Origin: Sepiola atlantica
Lineage: Eukaryota; Mollusca; Cephalopoda; Sepiida; Sepiolidae
DNA length: 64,000 bases
Assembly (NCBI GenBank): GCA_963556195.1
Contig: OY744529.1
Coordinates: forward strand, 60,078,080-60,142,079
Direction of reading: 5' to 3'
In this document: positions 1 to 11,808 of the stretch, piece by piece
How the letters are laid out: every line of letters starts with the position of its first letter
How positions within the stretch are numbered: the first letter of the stretch is position 1
The notes under the pieces: model-generated
What the model was told of the DNA's origin: nothing
Databases searched by the model: none
The model's input: the letters and a program-made list of their open reading frames with translations, nothing else
Program-made: the position numbers and the translations under genes

Positions 1-1550
1 TTGCACAGACAGAAATGATGCTGAAAGCTCAGGCACGGCCATTGTAATATAAGGCCTGTTAACTGAGTCGACATTTTCTGGTGACGTCATTGATAGTGGG
101 AGTAAGAACCACTATCATTGAGGACTGGAAGTGCCTGAAGGCGCTAACGTGCATGCGTCCATCTGTAATCATACCAAGTTATTAGAGCAAGCAGACTCAC
201 GTCCATAGGATTATTAATTCACTTGGAAATCATAGTTAACTTGTTCCTGCTATTGTGACTTTATTTCCCTGCTAAGAACACGGCTATCCTCCTTAGGAGT
301 ATTCATTCACTTGGAAATTATTGTTTACTTGTTTCTTTTTTCAAACGTATTTCTTTTTTTATAGATATCAAGTGTGAAAAGAAAATCAGAGGAAATTACA
401 AGATAGCCTCCAACGATTAAGGCATTGCATTAAAGTTCAATTTCAAGTCTTAAAAAAATAAATTAGAATTTCATTTTGGGTTTAAAAAAATATAATTTTA
501 GACGAATTAATAAGTTTCATCCCAAATGTGTGTGAAAATCTAACGAAATAAGCGAGATATTCAAATAATAATATATTGTAAATAAACTCTCCGTTTGGAA
601 AAAAAAATAGCCGCCCCCCCCCCCCCAAAAAAAAAAAACATACCTGTTTTAATTTATTACATAAATAGTAAATAAACTGTTCGTTTTGCAAAAGAAATCT
701 AAGAAGAAAAAAAACACACATTTTAATTTATTTCAATAAATATTCTATTAATAAATTATTTTGAATTATTGATTTTGTGTTACTTTACTGAATTCGTAAT
801 CTTTCATGTTTGATTTGCTTTTCATGTTTGATTTACTTTTAAGTTAAAAAAATGAAGAAATATCATTTATTTTTTTCGGAAATGAGAGCAACTCTTATCA
901 AATTATTCAGCTAAAATGATGAAATATTCATATAAAGAATAAAACTGCCCAAGAATAGGAATTTGCCTTCTTCTTGTGTTTATAAATCAAGAGATATTTC
1001 CATGAAGCATAACTGATATTAGTCTTTTCATTCGATATAGACCAAGTTGTAATAACAATCAACTGAAACATTAAAAATAATCCAGAAAGAATTAAATTAT
1101 TTTAAGAATGAATATTAAATCAGACAAATTATTTTTCGAAGAAAAATTTTCATGTTTTAAAAATTAAAAACTTTATGACAACATCATTTTATTATTAAGT
1201 ATTAATGTAATGTTTGCTGTCTAGCCTACACAAATTACACGAAATAATACATTTTCACTAAGATTTCTAATAAAGTAATGGTTAATTATATTCTGTGATC
1301 GTTAATTAATAAATACTGAACATTTCATTAAAATTTGTTGTTTTTCTGAAATTTTATGAATTTTTAAGTGAAGGAAGGGGTCAAAAGGCCCATAATCTGA
1401 TTGTTCGACATATCTCGTTTGTTACTTTACAGAATGACGTCATTTTCCAGTACTCTGGCCTCCTTTACGACGGCCATGGCTCAGGTTGCCCAAATTCGAC
1501 AGTTATCCTGGAAAACATCAAAAGAGTTCACAAACTTGTTTTGGCCATTC
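1..1550. other. AT-rich DNA without a recognised gene
   Basis: No convincing coding region is visible. The stretch holds homopolymer runs (a C run followed by an A run near 613-638), short local duplications (ATTCACTTGGAAAT occurs near 218 and 305; CATGTTTGATT twice near 805-830) and a small hairpin near 92-121 (GATAGTGG paired with CCACTATC). The short ORF over 482-721 is low-complexity and is not taken as a gene. Confidence 0.5.
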
Positions 1551-1554
1551 GTAA

Positions 1555-2050
1555 ATTAAAGTTGCATGAGATAGCAGGGTAGTTAAAGTTATCAGAAGGC
1601 AGTGCATTCACCATTTTTCATGAACATTTGTCAATGAAAAAGCTGTGGATGCCACGTTTACTAGCAGTTGATCAAAAACAACAACACGTCGACGATTCAG
1701 AGCAATGATTGCAACTGTTTCAGTACAACAAATGTGCATCAATCTGACAATGGATGAAACATGGATCTACAAGTTAATCGCATCGATAGTAAAACTACAT
1801 GAATTGCACTTTGAATTGCTTCCACACCCACGCTGTTCTCCAGATATGGGCCCCAGTGACTACTGGCTGTTTGCAGACCCCAAAAGAATGATTTAAGGAA
1901 AGAGATTTGGCTCCAATGAAGAAGTGATATCAGAAGTTGAGGGATATTTTGCGGCCAAAGACAAATCATCCTACAAAAAAGTCATCAAATTGTTAAAGAA
2001 GCGTTGGAGTTAGCGTGCCACCCTAGAAGGAGACTATGTTGATGAATAAA
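1555..2050 (+). pseudogene. mariner-family transposase remnant
   Basis: Reading across frames gives fragments of a mariner (DD34D) transposase. KLHEIAG and SEGSAFTIFHEHLSM match the N-terminal helix-turn-helix region. MDETWIYK near 1749 is the block around the first catalytic Asp. KLHELHFELLPHP, CSPDMGPSDYWLF and KRFGSNEEVISEVEGYF near 1793-1950 are the C-terminal blocks, with the third catalytic Asp in PSDYWLF. The segment with the second Asp (usually HDNARPH-like) is missing between 1775 and 1790. Stops follow KLHEIAG, PKRMI and KKRWS. It is a dead, internally deleted copy; no clear TIRs were found. Family assignment is firm because the motifs occur in the right order. Confidence 0.85.
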
Positions 2051-2104
2051 GTCGAATTTTGCCTAAAAGTTGTTGTTTTATTAGTAAAGCCCAAGATGTA
2101 TTGA

Positions 2105-2685
2105 GTGAAGTGCTACAGGATTGACTTCTAAACTAATTAAACGATCATTATAAATTTTAGAACACAACGGCTAGGCATAAGGGATCGTAATGTGGGCTAT
2201 ATTGAGTTTAATTTAGTTGTATGCAAAGTGGGCAAAAAGAGGGTGGAAACTCTTTGAAAAAATTCAGATACCTCCGACTTTTGTGAAATTTTAATAATAG
2301 ATATTAGACATCAATTAATAAATGTTTCTCAAATTTCAGTTTCTTTGGAGTATTTTCATGGGTTTTATGGGGAATAATCTCGGCACAACCTCCAATTTGA
2401 AAATTCAAATATTTCAAGTTTGCATTGAATTTAAGCCATAGTCATTGAACACCAATAAAGCAAGATTCCTTGAATTTCAATTTCTTCTTAAGACCCCTTA
2501 AATCTTAGACATTTTCTAGAATCAAAATCATGTAATGTATTTTGATCAAAATTAGAATGAGGATTCTAGACATAAGGTTTAGTAATATTATATCTTGATT
2601 GTAATCTTCATAAGGGGACATAAAAGTGGTGCAAAACTGTTCTGTTGGAGGAATTAATTTTACCCGTCCTTCTGGTTCAGTATAC
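2105..2685 (-). repeat. ~580-bp dispersed repeat, copy 1
   Basis: The reverse complement aligns along its length with copies at 54680-55265 and 60625-61180. Shared words on the repeat strand include ACAGTTTTGCACCA, TTATGTCTAGAATCC, AATCTTGCTT, AAATTTCACAAAAATCTGA and ATAACCCCTTATGCCTAG-like text. All three begin near a CCCGTC motif. No ORF survives in any copy, so it looks like a non-autonomous or 3'-end fragment of an older element. Class unknown. Confidence 0.8.
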
Positions 2686-2689
2686 ATTT

Positions 2690-3710
2690 AAACAAACGAA
2701 CGAATGATAGCAGCAGCAGCTAGTTGAGTGATATTAGTCAGGACGACAACAGTTCTTGCCAAGTTTATTTAATTATAAAAATTTGGGTTTGTTAAAAATC
2801 AAAATTTTAAGAAGAAACGAGAGTTTGGTTTTGTTTCATTATGTTTACAAAAGATATGTTTTTGTTTAAGCAGAATAAATTCTCTATTTAAATATTATGT
2901 GTAGCGGCAAAATATGTTTGCTTACATTGATATGTGTATCTATCTGTTCACCAAGTCATATAATATGAAGCAACAGCAGCACCCTCTGAAGTTCAACCCT
3001 TCTTTATTATGGTCAACTGGTTTGGCACCCAGTAGTATAAGAGCTTCAACCTGACTAACAGAGCTCTGGTGAAAATCTAGGAATCCAGATCCGATTATCT
3101 TCCAGTCATCACTGTCTCTGCATTTGTGGTAAACAAAGACGTTTCAGGCTCATAACCACAAATCCATGAAGTGAGGATAATTTTGCTTCTGTGCACATGC
3201 AACCACGATTCCTTTGTATGTTCTGGGCCAAAGCTTCCCTGAAGTTGTATGGAACTCCTGGGCCTTGCTGATCTGGGTGTTGATAAACCTTACAATGTTG
3301 CCGGTATAACAAATAACTACAGCCAACGAGGAGGACTTCATGCAGACCAGACAATCCTGGAACGATTTTCCTTGGCTCTATACAGAAGTTCTATTAGTTC
3401 AAGAACAACAGCAGCAGTTAACTGAAAGTATTAGTATTGTTTCTAAAATGACCACAACTGTTGTATCCAAGTTCCATTCATTAAACATACTGCTGACAAG
3501 CAATGAAAGAAGTATGCCATCATTTTTTATGTTATGGGCTAACTATGTTATGGGCTAACTATGGGATGCGACTGGTGGTTACACTTTTGCACCCAGAATT
3601 GGCAACAAACGCTGAACATGTAGCAACTTCAGCAGAAGACCACAAGCGATCAAACTATGCCTGTCTTCTCAACAGATTTGTATTCCAACCGATTGCCATG
3701 GAGGCGCAGT
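2690..3710. other. no recognised gene
   Basis: Two overlapping minus ORFs (81 and 63 aa near 3109-3354) and two plus ORFs (near 3340-3712) are present, but none shows a recognisable domain. The region leads straight into the LINE family A 3' end, so 3100-3715 may be an older part of that element; this is only suspicion. A 19-bp unit (TATGTTATGGGCTAACTAT-like) is duplicated near 3530-3565. Confidence 0.35.
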
Positions 3711-3714
3711 AGGT

Positions 3715-4100
3715 GCTCGACTGATCTCCAATCTCTGTAAAACATTCGCAGCAAAAACTCGTCTAGCTACAACCATGTTAAATAATTTCCTTTCTTCCAC
3801 TCTGTACCTAAAACTAAACAGAACTTCCATGAGCAAAGTTTCTTTCTAAGAACTACCCGTCTGTAGAACACAATACCATGGGGCTGCTTCCCAGCTGACG
3901 ACAACATGGTCGTTTTCAAGTTCAATGTTAACAAATGCTTGTCGAGCCGTCCTTAAATAATCAAATTCTGCCTAGTTTCAATCATCGTCTCCAGTCCTTA
4001 AGGTGTTGTCTCACCGTTCACCTGACAAACTCATTAACTCTTATCCTCAAGTGGCCTTTCAGCCTTGATAAACGGTGACTCGGTAGTAAACAAAAGAAAA
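3715..4100 (+). mobile_element. LINE family A, 3'-end fragment
   Basis: Frames joined by eye give the C-terminal tail of a non-LTR retrotransposon ORF2: NFHEQSFFLRTT, WGCFPADDNMVVFKFNVN, then an untranslated end containing CCTTGATAAACGGTGACTC and an A-rich tail. The same tail is found on + at 40556-41280 and 55955-56070 and on - at 28540-28890 and 63500-64000, which defines family A. Multiple stops and frameshifts show it is dead. Probably a Jockey/CR1-like clade; the clade is inferred. Confidence 0.75.
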
Positions 4101-4416
4101 GATTAGTAGAGCAAGTGGTTCTACCATGCGAGACTTCCTTAACAGCCTTGGTCTATTGCCACACCTGAGACCATCATGAATTGACTTGGCTCTAAGAGAA
4201 CCTCTCCATCTTCATTGTTAGAGAGAATGCCTTCAGCCTGCCGATCCAGCAGAAAATCTGATGAAACTTCCTGATGTTTCAAAATATACGCTTTTTAAAT
4301 TTGGTGGTTGATAAAATATTTTCATGAAATTTTAAATCTAAATCAAATATTCATATTTTGTCAAATATTTAATTATGTATTTATTGAATAAATTTTACTC
4401 TTCTTATTAAAGTATG

Positions 4417-4617
4417 TATATAAAAGCTTAGATCAGTTGAATATAAAAGCTTAGATCAGTTGAATATAAAAAGTTAGATCAGTTGAATATAAAAGATTAG
4501 ATCAGTTGAATATAAAAGCTTAGATCAGTTGAATATAAAAACTTAGATCAGTTGAATATAAAAGACTAGATCAGTTGTAATATAAAAGCTTAGAATATAA
4601 AAGATTAGATCAGTTAA
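4417..4617 (+). repeat. 23-bp tandem repeat
   Basis: About eight to nine units of ATATAAAAGCTTAGATCAGTTGA with substitutions (AAGATTAG, AAAACTTAG, AAGACTAG variants) and one shortened unit near 4580-4600. Flanking DNA from 4620 to 5170 holds no recognised gene, apart from a G run near 4865. Confidence 0.9.
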
Positions 4618-5179
4618 ATGTTCAATGATTAAAATAAACGCATTGGAATATATAAATGCAGCATTACTATAATTCCATGCCTTTGATTCAGAAACAGCAA
4701 AAAAAGAGAAGTTTTTAAATCTTTGTCCAAGAAGCAGCATATTAGTTTAAGTATAAAAAAGACATCCCCGAACCAACCCACCTCCAAACCAACTACAGCA
4801 GGATAGGTTCAGTCAGTTTCAATTTTAAAAGGTAGGGCAGGTACTGCCTATTGGGCAGTGTTGGAGGGGGGGGGTAGAAAGAGCTTGATCCATGTTAATT
4901 GAGTGCAAGGTGAAAGAGAAGGAAGTTCTTTTTATGCCTACTATTTGCCATTAGTTTACTTCTCAAATTCACTCAAGCTTTACTATATTTGAAGTTAAAG
5001 ATATATAACTTCTCTTCCAGACATTTATTATTATATTTTACAATGCACTTATTTCTTTTATATTATTATTTATTTTATGTATATTTAGCTATGCTATCCA
5101 TGTATTTCTCTTACCGTCTCTCACTGTATATTGATTCAACCATTTGTTAATATGTTTATGCCTTTGTGAGCATTTAAAA

Positions 5180-6250
5180 AAAAAAATTTTTTTAACATAG
5201 TTCACCCCAAACAAGGCAGGACGCCACTGTAGACGTAAGGGGCTACTGAGAAAAAAGGGAGAAGGTTTGGGGGGGGGGGGTCAACCTAAATTGGGAGCTG
5301 CGCAGCGAGATGTCTGTTTACATTAGTTTTAAATTTCTGCATGTCAGTACCGTCGAGAAAACAGGGGGCAGGGAGGGAGTTTCAGAAGCCAGCAGCACGA
5401 GGAAAGAAGCTATTGAAGTAGAAAGCTCTCCAGCATCTGGGGACCTGCACAAACAATGGATGGGATTTAGCTGATTGTCGAGTTGGTCTAGTGAATTTAC
5501 GTCGAGGGGGCACCAAAATAGCCACTTCATCAGAGCATAATCCATTGAAGTATTTGTAAAACAAGCACAAGGATGCTACATTGCGGTGATGGGACAGGGA
5601 CTGGAGCTTGGTTGACAGTGAGGGACCTATTAGGTTGGCAACTCTTTTTGAACCTTGTCAAGGAGGGAGAGAATAGTAGATGATGCACCAGCCCAGATGT
5701 GGCAACAATACTCCATGCATGGGCGAATGGTGGCTTCGTAGAGATACAGGATAATGTCAGGTGTGAAGAGTTTACTACCACGGTAAAGGTAGCCCACCTT
5801 CTTTGCTGCAGCTTTGGCAATATCTTCAATGTATTTGTTCCAATTCATGTTACCTGTGAAGGTTAGGCCGAGGAGTTTGAATGTTGAACTCTCAGGCAGG
5901 GTGCAAATTGCCATGACAATCGGTGGTTGGAGAGGTTTCTTGTAGTTATTGAAGGAAAGGAGCTTTGTCTTTGCGGCATTAAAAGTTACCAACCATTTAT
6001 GACCCCAAATGACTACAGCCTGGAGGTCATTTTCCAAGGATTCAGCTATTGCCTCAGATATGATCGCGACTGTTTTGCCAACATGACAAGAGTAAAGTGT
6101 GGTGTCGTCAGCAAATAAACCAATTTCAGACTCTATGTCATCAGGGAGATCGTTTATGAAGATCCGGAATAATAAAGGTCCAAGGATAGATCCCTGGGGT
6201 ACACCAGCATTTATGTTATGTTGCTTTAGAGAAATGTGACTATTTTTCAC
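5180..6250 (-). mobile_element. LINE family B, reverse transcriptase C-terminal half and 3' UTR
   Basis: A minus-strand ORF of 206 aa (6250 to 5630) carries reverse transcriptase blocks: NINAGVPQGSILGPLLF, IFINDLP and the catalytic LFADDTTLY (the FADD box), then the thumb region with KTKLLSFN, LGLTFTGNMNWNKYI, LYEATIRPCMEYCCHIWAGA and LDKVQK. After a frameshift near 5630 the tail continues to about 5285 (SHPLFVQVPRCWRAFYFNSF, FFPRAAGFWNSLPAPCF), followed by a 3' UTR with GTAGCCCCTTACGTCTACAG and CTTGTTTGGGGTGAA. Everything upstream of the PQG block is absent, a 5' truncation typical of LINEs. Other copies: 11365-11808, 19765-20395, 28340-29265, 61185-61300. Jockey/CR1-like by motif style. Confidence 0.92.
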
Positions 6251-6323
6251 CGTTGCTTCTTAATTACTTCATCTTGCCATCTAATTTATAAACACGTGTG
6301 TAAATTAGCAAAATAATAAGTCT

Positions 6324-6365
6324 CTTTACTTTTATAGTATTCATAAGAATACTATAAAAGTAAAG
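6324..6365. repeat. perfect 42-bp hairpin
   Basis: CTTTACTTTTATAGTATTC, a 4-base loop (ATAA), then the exact 19-base reverse complement. No TIR-type element or gene is seen around it. Confidence 0.9.
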
Positions 6366-6835
6366 TTACTGATCATTTTTAGATATGTAAGAAGAATGTC
6401 ACGGTTTATGAATTTTCAAATAAAATCAAAGTGGAATAAACAGTAGTAGTGGTTGTGATACTAGGGATCACGGTTAGTCTAGAATATCTATTATTATGCT
6501 AAAGCTGAGTTGATCAACATTTGTTTCTCTAAGGCTTTTTCCTATAAATTTTAGTCACAAAACATATTCTAAACTATTTCACAGTAGTTATGTTTGAAAA
6601 GAATTCGATTTTAATTGTTCTAATAAGCCACAATTTGCAAATAACTCTAAGTTTCTATCTATCACTCTCATATTTTCTCACTGTATGTTGTTTGACCCAC
6701 ATTCTTATTTTATATAACTTTTCGATTTTATCTTTTTATTTTTTATATTTTTTAATATTTAACTGGCTTTACAAACTCACTTTTATTGATTAAAACAATC
6801 TAAATAGGTGACCCAACAGGTCACATTTCTATCTA

Positions 6836-6920
<85 letters not shown>

Positions 6921-7913
6921 ATCCACAGACAGTTGTTTCGTTGTATCACGGTTCTTCAGTATGGCTAGACATAACGAGTGTCCCAAACTGAGATTCGAAA
7001 CATGATTGTTTGGTCAGCAGTTGGGACATCTTACATGCTATTATGTTTGCTATGAATTAAAGGAATTTATAATTCTAATATTTTTATAGTTTACATTGAC
7101 ATTACCGACTGCCTAGAGAGCTCAATTCTTTTTACAGAAAGCCACAATAAATAATAAATGTGAATAAATGTAAAGTTTTAAGATAAACCACATTTATTAT
7201 TGTGATAAAGCTATATCGGAGAGGATATTGAGCTGATTTTGAGAAGTTGATTAATATTAAATATGAATGATATATTAAAAACACGAAAAGCTGGAAATTA
7301 TTATGTAGATAACAAACGGTCAAATATTGCCTGTTTCAGATATATTCGTATTTTCCAAATTCGAATAAGTTCACAGTTTTAAAAACTGTATTTGTTAATT
7401 TTCAATACTGTTTTATTACTTTTTTGTCTGTTATTTAGCCAACTCTTTTTAAACAGATATATAAATACAATTTATGTTTTTCCCCAACAAGAATTCCAAT
7501 AAGTTAATCGATTATATTTTTAATGATTTATTTTGTAAATAATGTTCAATCTTGGAAATAATGTTGGTTTCAATCAATCATTTATACTTCATTACTTTTT
7601 TAAACTAGTGATTTTAAAAATATATTTTCCTTCTACACAAATTATTTAAAATCTATGCAATTTAAATTAAAACTTTTCTAACAGTATTTTAGCAATCATA
7701 ATATGCTAATTATTTGGGTTTTCATATCAGTAAACATTACTGCGTTTATTATATAACTAGCTGTACTTATCTGGCGTTGCCCGGGGGTCTTTTTACTTTT
7801 ATTTTGCTTTTTTTTCAATCATGCCATTTTTTTTTACAAAATTATTATTATTTTTTAATAGAATTTTGAAAGTTAAATTTACTTATTACAGTATGGTTTG
7901 ATTATTAAATTAT
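6366..7913. other. AT-rich DNA; (AT)n(GT)n microsatellite at 6838-6920
   Basis: About 55 bases of AT dinucleotides followed by about 27 bases of GT. The remainder shows no coding signal. A GC-richer word, TATCTGGCGTTGCCCGGG near 7768-7785, stands out and resembles the start of widespread invertebrate dispersed repeats; the family is not identified. Confidence 0.6.
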
Positions 7914-8004
7914 TGTTGGAATTTTCTACAAGCAATTATGTAACCCCTTATATATTCTGTATCATATTTATATATTTTTTATCCTATTTTATATTTACAT
8001 ATTT
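7914..8004 (+). repeat. truncated 5' LTR of the BEL/Pao element
   Basis: Nearly identical to 10259-10350: both run GAATTTTCTAC, GCAATTATGTAACCCCTTAT, then ATTCTGTAT and TTTATATTTACATATTT. Similarity stops abruptly at about 8004, where pol sequence begins, marking the left deletion junction. Confidence 0.92.
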
Positions 8005-8349
8005 GGCAAGTCAAAAGTAGCTCTTTTGGCGAATAGAACTTTGCCAACCTTGGAGTTGCTGTCCGTTTATTTGGCGCTAAAATGTCTCCCTAACTTACTG
8101 AAGGTCTACTCTGGTATGTTTTTCTCTGATATCTCTATAGATGTTGATGCTCACATTGTTTTGTCTTGGGTGTTGTCTGATACTTTAAAGACTAAAAATC
8201 AGTTTGTAAAGAATAGGTTGAAAGACATTAAGCAGAATGTGAGTGCGATAGGGGAAAAATACCTTGTGGATATCAGATTTAGATATGTCCACACTTCAGA
8301 GAACCCTGCCGACTTGATCACTAGAGATATTTCTCTGGAGAAATTTTAG
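8005..8349 (+). pseudogene. BEL/Pao pol fragment: RNase H domain
   Basis: The frame opening with GKSKVAL and LPTLELLSVYLALKCL matches the BEL/Pao RNase H-like region (usual K-VAP...IPRLELLAA block). It continues with SDISIDVDAHIVLSWVLSDT, RFRYVHTSENPADLITRDIS and a stop after LEKF at about 8349. HTSENPADLITR is the hallmark block preceding the integrase. The upstream reverse transcriptase is deleted. Confidence 0.9.
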
Positions 8350-9422
8350 ATTCAGCTTGGAGTCTGGCTTTGTGGGCATGCTTGGTTTACTGGTGATCGC
8401 ATCAATTGGCCTTTTAGTGAGCTGAATTGTTTGAGTGCCGACAATCGCATGGTCGTTTTATCTAACACCATCCAAAATGTGGGACCTGTTCCTGACGAAA
8501 GCAGCATATTCGGCTTAAAGAGATATTCTTCTCTTGCTAAGCTGATGAGAGTGGTTACCTATTTGTTTAAATTTGTGAATGGGTCAAGGAATATCGACAG
8601 GGATCCTGCACTATGTGCAAGGTTTCATTTATTGAGGCATGTGCAGTCGTTGTTTTTTTTGCAAGAAGAAGCAGTTTTTATTGAATCCTCAGGATGGTCG
8701 GGTGCCTCACTTGGTTGCTGACCTAAACCTGTTTTTAGATTCTGATGGTTTGATCAGAATCTGAGGAAGGATCGGTAAAGCCGAATTTTATGATTATGAG
8801 GTTTTGTACCTGGTACTGTTGTCGAGAAATTCACACTTTACTCGACTTATTGTTTTAAATAGCCATCAGGTATTTCTGCCACCCTGAACAAGCTTCGTTT
8901 GTCTGATTCTGGATATCAAGGGCTAGATGGGTGGTTAAAACTGTGATTTCCTCATGTAGTTTGTGTAAGGAATACAACTCTATTTCCTTTAGGTACCCTA
9001 AAGTAACTAACCTGCCTAAGCATAGAGTTAGTTTTATTCGCCCCTTCCTACACACAGGGGTAGACTTTACTGGTCATTTGTGGATGCAGACAGACAAGGA
9101 AGATAAGAAGGTCTTGCTGTTATTGCTCACTTATTTGAATGTCCGGGCTACCAACTTGGAGCTCATCGATGATATGAGTATCCATTCGTTTGTGCTTGCC
9201 CTGATAAGGTTTATCATCATTTATGGTATTCCTTCACACTTATATTCGGACAACACTAGGTTCTTTGTGGCAGGTTGTAGTCTGTTTGATGAGTTCGCTC
9301 ATAGACTGGGAAAGTACAATATCAAACACCTGACGATACGCATGTACTCTCCCTGGTTTGGCAGCGTCTGGGATAGATTGATCAAGACTGTTAAACTGTG
9401 CCTTTACAAATCTATAGATTGA
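8350..9422 (+). pseudogene. BEL/Pao pol fragment: linker and integrase core
   Basis: After a stop and several frameshifts (8350-8930), an open segment from 8931 encodes the integrase. SSCSLCKEYNS is the end of the zinc-binding N-domain. GVDFTGHLW carries the first catalytic Asp and IYGIPSHLYSDNTRFF the second. YSPWFGSVWDRLIKTVK is the third block, where the family normally has Glu (WERL) but this copy reads Asp. KKVLLLLLTYLNVRATNLEL matches the family's central strand. A stop follows YKSID at 9420. Decayed. Confidence 0.9.
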
Positions 9423-10113
9423 AGTAGGGTTAACTACTTTGATTTGTTGACAGAGATGTCGGACATACAGAATGCTATCAATTATAGGCCACTCAGATAT
9501 AGATGTTCTGGTGATTCGGGTTTGGAAATAATTACCGCCAACAGTTTTATTTGCCCGAATTATAACTGTGAGGTCTTCTTTAGAGCAGACAAAGACATTT
9601 TTGTGAATGAGCCCCCTGCTAGAGATAGCCTTGTGAAAGCGCTGGATTCGTGAGATCTGTTATTAAAGGACTTTTGTAGAGTATGGCACCAGGAATACCT
9701 ACTCAGTTTGTTGGAGCAGAGCAAAGACTTGTACCAATAATTTCTGAAATATTATCAAGGTTGATGATGTGGTTTTGATGAAGAATCCAACTAAACTACG
9801 GCCTTATTGGTACTTGAGTAGAGTGTTGGAACTGGTAAGAGGGATGATGATTGTGTTAGATCGGTAAGGCTGAGGAGATCGGATGGTGGAATTCATAACC
9901 ATTCTCTGAAGCACCTGTACACTCTGGAGTTGAGCCTGACCCACTCTCACCAGGCCACAAATCCTCCTAATGAACCCGCTAATGAAGCAGTTGCCTCTGC
10001 CAATCGGTCTTTGGAGCAGGAAGAACCAGTTGTGTGTGACTCTGAACCTAGTGTCAGACCTCGAAGACGCGTAAGGAGGAAATCCGACAATGAAAATGAT
10101 TTTTTGTGGTATT
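9423..10113 (+). pseudogene. BEL/Pao pol C-terminal region
   Basis: An open piece at 9444-9653 (LLTEMSDIQNAINYRPLRY, then DSGLEIITANSFICP) is the post-core segment. After stops, fragments VWHQEYLLSLLEQS, GDDVVLMKNPTKLRPYWYL and GIHNHSLKHLYTLEL (about 9680-9935) match the conserved C-terminal domain of BEL/Pao integrases. The tail at 9930-10113 is Pro/Glu/Arg-rich and ends LWY-stop. Confidence 0.85.
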
Positions 10114-10246
10114 AGGCAGGTGAAAGTGTTTGTTATTTTCTTTTTATTTTTTGAAGGTGTTTCCACTGAACATCGTGTCGTATTGAAACATCTTTGCGTT
10201 GTAAGATTTACAGGTGTTATCTAACTGCAGGTTGATTGCCATTTTC

Positions 10247-10258
10247 TTTAGGGGAGAA
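10247..10258 (+). promoter_or_regulatory. polypurine tract of the BEL/Pao element
   Basis: TTAGGGGAGAA lies directly before the 3' LTR start (TGGTGGAATT at 10259), the expected place for the plus-strand primer of reverse transcription. Confidence 0.75.
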
Positions 10259-11256
10259 TGGTGGAATTTTCTACCAGCAATTATGTAACCCCTTATATAT
10301 TCTGTATTATATTTATATATTTTGTATCCTTTTTTATATTTACATATTTTGATATTCTATATTTTATACTCTCTATTAATTTGCTTTCGTACTTTTGATT
10401 TTGTACGAAACTTTGTAATTTACATAAATTTTAAGGCCAGCTCTTTGAGACTGACATCAGGGATTCTGGTGCCAAATGCTTCCTTTTAGAATTCAGCTAT
10501 CTTTGGGAGTGGACGTGGTTCTCCAGCTCATTGATAGAGTGAATTCCCTAAGCGTTTCTTTTCTTCAAGAACACTGAGACTGTAACTGAGATTCAACACA
10601 GAAGTTTGTTGCCGCACGGAGCGTTGAATTGAAATTCAACGCGTCCATAAGTTTCGAGAATTTTGCAGCTTTCAACCTTTTCTGAAGAAGTTGGCGACTT
10701 TGACAAGATTGTTCACACAGCGTTGGTATTGGAAGGCAAAGTTGTCGAGTTTGACACGTTTTATTCATGCAGCGTTGGCGTTGGAAGGACATTTATTCAC
10801 AGAGTATTAAAGCCTTTAAACTAGCGAAGGCTGTTTGTGTCTTTTGAGAATTGTAAGTACTCTGTTATATTCATTATTTGTTTAAACCTTACAAGTTCTT
10901 ACTCTCCTCCTATTTGTATAATATCATTCGTCGTTGATTGAAACGACAATTGTCTGTTTGAAAAGCAGTTTATTTTGGTTTATAGTAGACAGCTTGTACG
11001 CTGTTCCTCCTATTTTATTTTGAGACAAGGCATTTTGTCCTTACAGGCTGAATGCCTGCAAGGGAAATATTTGCAAGTTTTTGACTCCACTCGAGAACTT
11101 TTTTGTAAAATAAAATCTTTTCCTTTTGATTTCAAACGAGACCACTTTTAATCTTATTTCTTTCCTCACCCCCTCACCCTTTTATTTTATCCTTTTGTTT
11201 TTTGCGGGTTATTTCTACCAAGTCGTATTCATCTGAAAACAGATAAATTTGCGACA
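10259..11256 (+). repeat. 3' LTR of the BEL/Pao element
   Basis: About 998 bp with TG...CA ends. It contains an internal imperfect duplication near 10690-10790 (GTTCACACAGCGTTGG-like and TTCATGCAGCGTTGGCGTTGG) and AAATAAAATC near 11107, a plausible polyadenylation signal. No ORF. Confidence 0.88.
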
Positions 11257-11364
11257 TTATTAATTGAACTAAATGGTTATAAAACTATAACTAATTTTGT
11301 TACGGTAATGTTGTTTTAATCTCTATTTATAAAATTATTGGATGTAAATAGCTGTCAAAACTTT

Positions 11365-11808
11365 AAGTACATTAGTCAAATCTGGGCTGGTGCATCATTC
11401 ACTAGTCTCTCCCTCTTAACAAGGTCCAAAAAAGAGTCGCCAACTTAATAGGTCTCTCACGATGAACTAGCTGCTCTAGTGCCCCCACGACGCAAATACA
11501 CCTGACAATCATCTAGGTCCCATCCATTCACTGTGGAGGTCCCCAGCTGCCAGACAGCCTTCTACTCCAGCAGCTTCTTTCCTCGTGCTGCCGGCCTCTG
11601 GGACTCTCTCCCTGTTCCCTGTTTCCCCGACGTTACTGACATGCAGAGGTTTAAAACTAATGTAAACAGACATCTCGCTGCATAGCTCCCAACTTAAGAT
11701 GACACCTTAAACCTACTCCCTAATTCTCAGTAGCCCCTTATGTCTACAGTGGCGTCCTGCCTTGTTTGGGGTGAAATATCTTTTTAAAAAAAAAATTACT
11801 TAGTATTC
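11365..11808 (+). mobile_element. LINE family B, 3'-end fragment
   Basis: Translated pieces IWAGASFTSLSLL, DELAALVPPRRKYT, PFTVEVPSC, SSSFFPRAAGLWDSLPVPCF and MQRFKTNVNRHLAA match the tail of the 5180-6250 copy. The shared 3' UTR (AGCCCCTTATGTCTACAGTG, CTTGTTTGGGGTGAA) and an A-rich end follow. 5' truncated, with frameshifts. Confidence 0.85.

Larger units (their letters stand above)
7914..11256 (+). mobile_element. BEL/Pao LTR retrotransposon, internally deleted
   Basis: The element starts with TGTTGGAATTTTCTAC at 7914 and ends with TTTGCGACA at 11256. It is flanked by TTAT on both sides (7910-7913 and 11257-11260), a 4-bp target duplication. The 5' LTR is cut after about 90 bp and joins directly to the RNase H part of pol. 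The rest of the 5' LTR, the primer-binding site, gag, protease and reverse transcriptase are all missing. The 3' part of pol, the polypurine tract and a complete 3' LTR remain. The copy cannot be autonomous. The intact duplication and recognisable LTR similarity suggest moderate age. Confidence 0.93.

Noticed and set aside
6783..6986. 67-aa minus ORF with His-Thr and Tyr-Ile runs
   Set aside because: Encoded by an (AT)n(GT)n microsatellite.
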